The translations under genes were made by a program, and so were the position numbers. The notes under the pieces were generated by a model. That model was not told the DNA's origin and did not search any database. It saw nothing but the letters and a program-made list of their open reading frames with translations. A stretch of DNA of 10,116 nucleotides from Treponema sp. (lineage in GTDB: Bacteria; Spirochaetota; Spirochaetia; Treponematales; Breznakiellaceae), in the NCBI GenBank assembly GCA_009786715.1, contig WQRN01000049.1:1-10116 (forward strand), read 5' to 3'. Shown here one piece after another: positions 1 to 4,540 of the stretch. Position 1 is the stretch's first letter; each line of letters begins with the position of its first letter.

Positions 1-59
1 CGATATACATCCTAAAAAGCGCGTATACTTCGCGGATTTTACAAAAAAAACGGGATTCT

Positions 60-1382
60 CTATAACACAGGCTCTGCTAATACGTCATAAGCTTCGGATT
101 CGGCAATTTCAGATAATTTACAGCGTAAAACTTTGCCAATTGTCATTGGATTGCAGTCTGTGCATCTAACAAGCGCCTTTAAGTAGTTACCGGAAACTCC
201 GCTATAAAAACCCGGATTTTGTTTTTTGCTATTCTCCGCCACTACGTCAACTTCCTTCCCTATCCAGCGCCGGATATATTCCGCTCTGCCCTTCTTTGCG
301 AGATCTGTAAGAAGCCGCACCCGCTTTGTTACCTCGTTTTCTGTTACGCTGCCTTTGAATGAAAAAGCGGGCGTTCCCTGCCGCTTTGAATACGGGAAAA
401 CATGAATCCACGCAAAATCCAGTTTCCTACAAAGGTTAAGCGTCTGTTCAAATTCAGTTTCTGTTTCTCCGGGAAAACCTGTAATTATATCGCAGGCTAA
501 AAACGGATCTTCCTTCGCGCTCCGCAGGAGCGATACGGCTCTTTCTACTGTTTGCGCGTTATACACCCGCCCCATTTTTTCAAGAATTTTATCGCTTCCC
601 GATTGAACCGATAAATGAAAATGCGGCCGTATCCGCGGATGCCGTAAAATCCCGCAAAGTTTTTCATCCGCGCTTTCAGGCGCAAGACTGGACAATCGAA
701 TCGCGATCTTCTTTGTACCAGATAAAAGATAATAAAGAAGCTCACTCAAACCAAAAGCCCTCTCCTCTTCACTCCGTGTAACTCCGTGTAACTGTGCGGT
801 TAAATTCTTCTTTCTTCCTTGTTCTTTATACTGAGAAATATTCACCCCTGTAAGAACCGCCTCCGCGTGTGTTTCTTCCAAAACACGAAGCCGTTTTAAA
901 ACCTCTTCAGCTTCAAGACTGACGCTCGGCCCGCGCGCAAGGCGTATTTTACAATAAGAGCAGCGTTTATCGCAGCCATCCTGAATTTTTAAAAAACTGC
1001 GCGTATGATTCGAAAACTTCTTTGGATTAAATTGAAATAAATCATTTTTATCTTTGCTTATAATTTTATCTTTGCCTGCTACGCTCAGACGTTCTTTGCC
1101 GTCAGTATCCAGTTTTAGGATGTCGTCTTTATTTAATTGCGCGTAACAGCCTGTAACAATAACGCGCGCATCGGGATAATCGCGCAGCGCTTTTCGTATT
1201 ACGCGTCTTGCCTTCTGATCCGCTTTCGATGTAACAGTGCAGGTATTAATTATTATCAGGGAAGGATCTCCGCTGTTTTCACTGTGTAAATCATAGCCTT
1301 CGGCGCTATAAGCGTCCGCGATAGCTTCGCTTTCAAGCTGGTTGAGTTTACATCCAAGCGTAAGGATTAAAATTGCCGGCAT
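60..1382 (-). CDS. mtaB: tRNA t6A37 methylthiotransferase, MtaB/YqeV type (radical SAM)
   Basis: A methylthiotransferase expected to convert N6-threonylcarbamoyladenosine at position 37 of ANN-decoding tRNAs to its 2-methylthio form, in the cytoplasm, using SAM and two [4Fe-4S] clusters. Three domains are visible in 440 aa. The N-terminal UPF0004 domain has cluster cysteines C11 (TLGCKLNQLESEA), C48 (NTCTV) and C79 (VTGCYAQ). The radical SAM core has C137, C141 and C144 in CDKRCSYCKIRLARG, then the HLSVQSGS and DIITGFPGET stretches. A TRAM-like C-terminus spans about 372-428. The TLGCKxNQxESE start favours MtaB over MiaB or RimO. The usual IPxARG reads IRLARG here. An extra loop of about 20 residues (about 188-210), absent from the MtaB proteins I remember, contains a 10-bp periodic DNA repeat. 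The ATG at 1382 puts the first Cys motif at the usual distance. The gene follows the TPR gene after 17 nt, with only a weak RBS, so it is probably cotranscribed. Confidence 0.87.
   Translation of the reverse strand: MPAILILTLGCKLNQLESEAIADAYSAEGYDLHSENSGDPSLIIINTCTVTSKADQKARRVIRKALRDYPDARVIVTGCYAQLNKDDILKLDTDGKERLSVAGKDKIISKDKNDLFQFNPKKFSNHTRSFLKIQDGCDKRCSYCKIRLARGPSVSLEAEEVLKRLRVLEETHAEAVLTGVNISQYKEQGRKKNLTAQLHGVTRSEEERAFGLSELLYYLLSGTKKIAIRLSSLAPESADEKLCGILRHPRIRPHFHLSVQSGSDKILEKMGRVYNAQTVERAVSLLRSAKEDPFLACDIITGFPGETETEFEQTLNLCRKLDFAWIHVFPYSKRQGTPAFSFKGSVTENEVTKRVRLLTDLAKKGRAEYIRRWIGKEVDVVAENSKKQNPGFYSGVSGNYLKALVRCTDCNPMTIGKVLRCKLSEIAESEAYDVLAEPVL
762..801 (-). repeat. 10-bp periodic repeat inside mtaB
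   Basis: On the minus strand four consecutive 10-mers run AACCGCACAG, TTACACGGAG, TTACACGGAG, TGAAGAGGAG. The two middle units are identical and the flanking units share the closing AG and purine pattern. The tract codes for residues 194-207 of MtaB, within the extra loop. In style it resembles the dispersed AACCGCAGAG/ACACGGAG strings I have seen between genes in many bacterial genomes. That resemblance is from memory; only the tandem pair is directly proven by this window. Confidence 0.6.
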
Positions 1383-1399
1383 GATTTTTCACGCGCGCT

Positions 1400-2032
1400 T
1401 TATTGATTGCCCATAGTTCGTCTGATGCGTTCAATGCCGCGCTGCGCGTCGGTTAATTGACTATTGAGTGAAAGCGCGCGTTCGTACGCTTCAATAGCGC
1501 TGCTTAAATCGCCGGCGTTTTCTCTTGTGTACGCGAGCCTTGCCCACCATGAGGCGTTATTCGGTACCCAGTGAACAGCTGTTGAAAGAGCAATATCGGC
1601 ATGGCGGAATTTACCCTGGCGGATATAAACCTCTCCCATTAAATAATAAACCTGATCGATTCTTTGTCCTTCGGGAGCGGTGCTGGCGTATTCCTGAAGA
1701 TACTGAAGGGCTTCGTCATTTCTGCCCTGATAATAGCTAATTTCACCTAATATCTGCGTAATCCTGGAATCGAAGCGGTATAAAGCTCTGCCCGCGCGGG
1801 CGAAACGCATCGCTTCTTCAAGACGGTTAAGCCTTATAAGAGCCCAGCAAATTACAACATGGGATTCAAGATTATTCGGGTTTTCGGTGATTTCATCGCG
1901 GCATATCTGCACGGAACGCTCAAAATTGCCGGCGCGGTATTCAGCGAGAGCGTCAGGGCGGGTTTGAGCGTGAACATCCAGAGTTAAAAATACAAGAAAA
2001 CCTGCCAATAAGTATTTATAATATTTTTTCAT
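1400..2032 (-). CDS. Secreted or periplasmic TPR repeat protein
   Basis: A 210-aa protein with an N-terminal signal peptide followed almost entirely by tetratricopeptide repeats. The signal reads Met-Lys-Lys-Tyr-Tyr-Lys, then a hydrophobic stretch LLAGFLVFLTL, with a likely signal peptidase I cut after VHA (residue 22). There is no lipobox cysteine. About five TPR units follow, at roughly 24-57, 58-91, 92-127, 128-161 and 162-195, with recognisable WAxLAYTRENAGDLSSAIEA and ALxYLQEYA spacing. TPRs are protein-binding scaffolds, and no catalytic site is seen. I chose the ATG at 2032 rather than the longer reading from 2059. It overlaps the bactofilin stop as ATGA, starts exactly at the signal peptide, and implies translational coupling. 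The location suggests a role at the cell envelope linked to the bactofilin, but that is inference. Confidence 0.85.
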   Translation of the reverse strand: MKKYYKYLLAGFLVFLTLDVHAQTRPDALAEYRAGNFERSVQICRDEITENPNNLESHVVICWALIRLNRLEEAMRFARAGRALYRFDSRITQILGEISYYQGRNDEALQYLQEYASTAPEGQRIDQVYYLMGEVYIRQGKFRHADIALSTAVHWVPNNASWWARLAYTRENAGDLSSAIEAYERALSLNSQLTDAQRGIERIRRTMGNQ

Positions 2033-2391
2033 ACCGGGTTCTTCCCAACCATTGTGCATCTGCCGTTAAATACGCATCCGGTTTCCATAAAAATTTCCGG
2101 AGCGGTTACATTGCCGGATAATTTACCGGAAATTGTAACCTCCACTTTTTCCACGGCTGTTACATCGCCTTTTACCTGTCCGCGGATAAGAACCCGCAGC
2201 GCGTGAATATTCGCGTTTACCACAGCGTTTTCGTCGATAACAAGCAAACCTGTGGCGTTAATTTCACCCGAAACCTTTCCCCTTATTAAAAAAGGCTTTT
2301 CAAAGCGCAATGTACCCGTAAAATCAATGTCCTCAGACAGAATTGTGTCAAAGTCAGCATCCTCTAAAAAATCATTATAAACTTCTGTCAT
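2029..2391 (-). CDS. Bactofilin (polymer-forming cytoskeletal protein)
   Basis: A 120-aa bactofilin-family protein (DUF583, PF04519). Bactofilins self-assemble without nucleotide into filaments on the inner face of the membrane, acting in cell shape, stalks or protein positioning. The body (about 25-115) shows the repeating short beta-strand pattern of the right-handed beta-helix: FEKPFLIRGKVSGEINATG, LLVIDENAVVNANIHA, VLIRGQVKGDVTA, VEVTISGKLSGNVTAPEI, and the family-typical end METGCVFNGRCTM. An acidic N-terminal tail precedes it. The ATG at 2391 is the only credible start; an upstream TTG at 2481 would add 30 unrelated residues and lies under the pta promoter. No Shine-Dalgarno is present before 2391; a consensus -10 box lies 7 nt away instead, pointing to a leaderless message. 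It is the first gene of the bactofilin-TPR-mtaB operon. Confidence 0.88.
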   Translation of the reverse strand: MTEVYNDFLEDADFDTILSEDIDFTGTLRFEKPFLIRGKVSGEINATGLLVIDENAVVNANIHALRVLIRGQVKGDVTAVEKVEVTISGKLSGNVTAPEIFMETGCVFNGRCTMVGKNPV

Positions 2392-2398
2392 GATTTTT

Positions 2399-2427
2399 AT
2401 TATATCAAAATTAAAAAAAAATGGGAA
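2399..2427 (-). promoter_or_regulatory. Extended -10 promoter of the bactofilin operon
   Basis: The minus strand reads TGATATAAT at 2407-2399, a perfect extended -10 element. A weak -35 (TTCCCA, 4 of 6, complement of 2422-2427) lies 17 bp upstream. The -10 ends 7 nt before the bactofilin ATG, so the predicted transcription start falls on or next to the A of the start codon. Confidence 0.6.
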
Positions 2428-2433
2428 GAGTAA

Positions 2434-2463
2434 TTTAACCGCAGATTTGCGCCATGCGGTAAA
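2434..2463. promoter_or_regulatory. Inverted repeat between divergent promoters
   Basis: TTTAACCGCA (2434-2443) and TGCGGTAAA (2455-2463) form an inverted repeat with one bulged A and an 11-nt gap. It lies 6 bp from the bactofilin -35 and 4 bp from the pta -35, a position suited to a shared operator. No regulator is identifiable; the function is inference. Confidence 0.35.
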
Positions 2464-2467
2464 TAAC

Positions 2468-2511
2468 TTGTAAAAATTCAAATTTCAGTGTATCCTAGAA
2501 CAAACTAGAAC
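2468..2511 (+). promoter_or_regulatory. Candidate pta promoter with direct repeat at the start site
   Basis: TTGTAA (2468-2473) and TATCCT (2491-2496) are separated by 17 bp, a fair sigma70-type pair. CTAGAAC occurs twice, at 2495-2501 and 2505-2511, spaced exactly 10 bp apart over the predicted transcription start, which could be a same-face binding site. The predicted leader is about 35 nt and ends in GGAGG at 2529-2533. Confidence 0.5.
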
Positions 2512-2537
2512 GATATTGTATAAAAAACGGAGGAATT

Positions 2538-3536
2538 ATGGACTTTGTATCTGAAATGAAATCGAAAGCTGCGTCTTCGCTTAAAAGGCTGGTATTGCCA
2601 GAGGGAAAAGAAGAGCGGGTTATCAGAGCGGCGAGGATTCTTGTCAACGAAAAATTGGCAGCGAGCGTTACGTTGCTTGGGAATACCGCGGATATTCAGG
2701 AAATCGCGTCATCGGAAGGGATCGAACTTGACGGTATCGAAGTTGTAAATCCCGGAACTGACAGCGACGTTTTAAACAAATACGCGGATGTTTATTATGA
2801 ATTGCGCAAGAACAAGGGTATGACCCCTGAACAGGCAAAAATAGACATTGCAGACACCCTTAGATGGGGCGCGATGATGGTTCATTTAGGAGACGCGGAC
2901 GCCATTGTAGCGGGAGCTATTAACACAACAGGCGATGTTTTAAGAGCGGGTCTTGCGATTATCGGAACGGCACAGGGCATTAAAACCGCTTCTTCCTGTT
3001 TTGTGATGACAGGTATGGACAGCCAGTACGGCAAAGATGGATCCATGATTTTTTCCGACTGCGCCGTAATTCCGGAACCGCTTGCCGAACAGCTTGCCGA
3101 TGTTACAGAATGCGCCGCTCAATCATGCCGTGAGTTTTTAAACGCGGAACCTGTAGCGGCTCTCTTATCATTCTCCACAAAAGGCTCCGCAAAACATGAC
3201 GATGTTACAAAGATACAGAATACGGTAGAAATATTAGAAAAAAGAAATCCTGGTTTTATTTTCGACGGCGAATTGCAGGCCGACAGCGCTTTAGTGCCAT
3301 CGGTTTGCGATAAAAAAGCGCCCGGCAGCCCTGTCCGCGGAAAAACAAATATTCTGATTTTCCCCGATTTAAACTCCGGAAACATCGGATACAAACTGGT
3401 TCAAAGACTGGGAAAAGCGCAAGCCTACGGTCCGTTCCTTCAGGGTTTTAAAAAACCGATCAGCGATTTATCCAGAGGCGCGTCTGTTGATGATATTGTC
3501 ACCACTTGCGCCGTAACGCTCGCAAGAGTAAAATAG
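2538..3536 (+). CDS. pta: Phosphate acetyltransferase
   Basis: Catalyses acetyl-CoA + phosphate to acetyl phosphate + CoA (EC 2.3.1.8) in the cytoplasm. It is normally paired with acetate kinase to make ATP from acetyl-CoA during fermentation. At 332 aa it is a full-length short-form Pta with no N-terminal DRTGG-type extension. Family signatures are the opening LVLPEGKEERVIRAA (18-32), DAIVAGA and TTGDVLRAGL around 121-139, and ACVIPEP-like CAVIPEPLAEQLADV (175-189). The strongest is the C-terminal block from FPDLNSGNIGYKLVQRLG (275-292) to ISDLSRGASVDDIV (308-321), with S312-R313 matching the catalytic Ser-Arg pair and an Asp at 318/319 matching the catalytic Asp of characterised enzymes. 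GGAGG sits 4 nt before the ATG. No ackA is adjacent. No terminator follows the stop, so some read-through into the next gene is likely. Confidence 0.95.
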   Translation: MDFVSEMKSKAASSLKRLVLPEGKEERVIRAARILVNEKLAASVTLLGNTADIQEIASSEGIELDGIEVVNPGTDSDVLNKYADVYYELRKNKGMTPEQAKIDIADTLRWGAMMVHLGDADAIVAGAINTTGDVLRAGLAIIGTAQGIKTASSCFVMTGMDSQYGKDGSMIFSDCAVIPEPLAEQLADVTECAAQSCREFLNAEPVAALLSFSTKGSAKHDDVTKIQNTVEILEKRNPGFIFDGELQADSALVPSVCDKKAPGSPVRGKTNILIFPDLNSGNIGYKLVQRLGKAQAYGPFLQGFKKPISDLSRGASVDDIVTTCAVTLARVK

Positions 3537-3539
3537 CAG

Positions 3540-3603
3540 TTGATAAATATATAAAGTGTGGTTTATAATAAACCATCACTTAGTTATAGAAAATTTTAGG
3601 AGG
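3540..3603 (+). promoter_or_regulatory. Near-consensus promoter with palindrome over the -10, plus RBS
   Basis: TTGATA (3540-3545), an 18-bp spacer and TATAAT (3564-3569) make the best sigma70-type promoter in the window. The palindrome TGGTTTA-TAA-TAAACCA (3559-3575, perfect 7-bp arms) spans the -10 completely, a typical place for a repressor site. AGGAGG at 3598-3603 lies 5 nt before the ATG at 3609. The -35 begins 4 nt past the pta stop codon. Confidence 0.65.
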
Positions 3604-3608
3604 AACTA

Positions 3609-4475
3609 ATGGCGACTATAAAAAAAGCTGCGGCAAAAAAACCCGCGGCTAAGAAACCTGCTGCTGCAAAAAAACCGGCAGCGAAGAAACCTGCTGCTAA
3701 AGCAGCTTCGGCTAAAAAACCTGCTGCGAAAACAGCTGCAAAAAAACCGGCAGCGAAGAAACCTGCTGCTAAAGCAGCTTCGGCCAAAAAACCTGCTGCG
3801 AAAGCGTCTGCCGCAAAAAAACCGGCAGCGAAAAAAGCGGCCGCGAAACCTGCCGCGAAAGCGTCTTCGGCAAAAAAACCCGCGGCTAAAGCAACAGCAA
3901 GACCTGTTGAAGTTTCCAATGTAAAATACCGTGACCTTTTTGAAGCTTTTGCCCAGAATAAACTTCCTTTTGATCAGGGATATATCGTTTCATCTTTCTT
4001 CAGCGAAAAAACAATGTATTCGATTTATGAGATTGTATCCTACGCCGGCGTAAAAGAGATTTTCCCGACAGCCGACGGTTTAACATTCGTTACAGGCGGA
4101 AAAAAATTGTATGTTCTGGTTGAACATGACACATACGAGAAAAAATTCCAGGAACCTGTTTCAAGGTCGGAAGGCGAAAGAATTCCAAAACGCTTCAGCG
4201 AACTTGAAGTTATTACCGCCAGCAATCAGACGAAAATAATGGTCGCAAAAGAGCCAAACGAATCATACGGCTCATTCACAATTCTTAAACCGACAAGCAT
4301 TAACTTCGCGACAGTTTTTTATCAGACACCTGTGCTTTACGATTCGCTCGCATCCTTCTTCCTTGAATCTCTTAACAGATTCAGAAGAGTGCCGTCAACC
4401 GACGCGAAGAAAGCCGGCAAATTAATCGCCGACATTGTAAAAAAATCAATGAGCTTCGAAGGTCAATATCAATAA
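3609..4475 (+). CDS. Histone H1-like AKP-repeat protein with unknown C-terminal domain
   Basis: A 288-aa protein in two parts. Residues 1-97 are almost only Ala, Lys and Pro with a little Ser/Thr, as repeated AAKKPAAK units. The composition resembles eukaryotic H1 tails and bacterial H1-like proteins (Chlamydia Hc1/Hc2, Bordetella BpH1), and such tails usually bind nucleic acid without sequence preference. Residues about 100-288 are normal globular sequence with mixed alpha/beta character (YIVSSFFSEKTMYSIYEIV, KKLYVLVEHDTY, FATVFYQTPVLYDSLASFF); I recognise no family, catalytic motif, signal peptide or membrane segment. A role as a nucleoid- or RNA-associated protein is therefore inference from the tail. 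The gene has its own strong promoter and RBS and ends 18 nt before a terminator. Strand shadows of this region look hydrophobic (GFFAAGFF) but are artefacts of the repeat. Confidence 0.85.
   Translation: MATIKKAAAKKPAAKKPAAAKKPAAKKPAAKAASAKKPAAKTAAKKPAAKKPAAKAASAKKPAAKASAAKKPAAKKAAAKPAAKASSAKKPAAKATARPVEVSNVKYRDLFEAFAQNKLPFDQGYIVSSFFSEKTMYSIYEIVSYAGVKEIFPTADGLTFVTGGKKLYVLVEHDTYEKKFQEPVSRSEGERIPKRFSELEVITASNQTKIMVAKEPNESYGSFTILKPTSINFATVFYQTPVLYDSLASFFLESLNRFRRVPSTDAKKAGKLIADIVKKSMSFEGQYQ
3663..3806 (+). repeat. 72-bp tandem duplication in the H1-like repeat region
   Basis: The stretch beginning GCTGCAAAAAAACCGG at 3663 recurs at 3735, a 72-bp (24-codon) offset. By eye the match runs for about 69 bp with a single mismatch (gctaaa versus gccaaa). 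Synonymous codons elsewhere in the tail are mixed, so this near-identity indicates a recent in-frame duplication rather than mere protein-level repetitiveness. The repeat number may vary between strains. Confidence 0.8.
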
Positions 4476-4492
4476 GCGTTGTTAAAAGAGAT

Positions 4493-4524
4493 AAAAAAAA
4501 GGCTGCCTTTAGGCAGCCTTTTTT
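4493..4524. terminator. Bidirectional intrinsic terminator
   Basis: A 9-bp core stem AAGGCTGCC/GGCAGCCTT closes on a 4-nt loop (TTTA, 4508-4511). The flanks are eight A on the left and six T on the right, so either strand gives a GC hairpin followed by a U run, and A-U pairs can lengthen the stem to 13 bp. It lies between convergent genes: the plus-strand H1-like gene (stop 4475) and the minus-strand PPDK-like gene (stop 4541). Confidence 0.92.
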
Positions 4525-4540
4525 ATTTGCATGTTTCTTC

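Noticed and set aside
14..34. Possible terminator after mtaB: CGCG stem, 7-nt loop, then TTTTT on the minus strand
   Set aside because: The stem is only 4 bp and the window ends here, so neither termination nor a following gene can be judged. Bases 1-59 otherwise show nothing I can name.
2033..2059. Longer TPR protein starting at 2059
   Set aside because: It would place nine residues before an otherwise perfect signal peptide and overlap the bactofilin further; the ATGA start at 2032 is simpler.
2392..2481. Upstream extension of the bactofilin from a TTG at 2481
   Set aside because: It would add 30 residues unlike any bactofilin N-terminus, has no RBS, and overlaps both promoters.
3609..3900. 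CRISPR-like regular repetition
   Set aside because: The repeats are in-frame codons for AAKKPAAK units with no unique spacers.
3596..3919. Minus-strand open frame of 107 codons with repeated GFFAAGFFAA sequence that looks like membrane helices
   Set aside because: It is the antisense of the AAKKPAAK-coding region; the repeat composition keeps it open. It has no independent RBS and opposes a well-supported gene.
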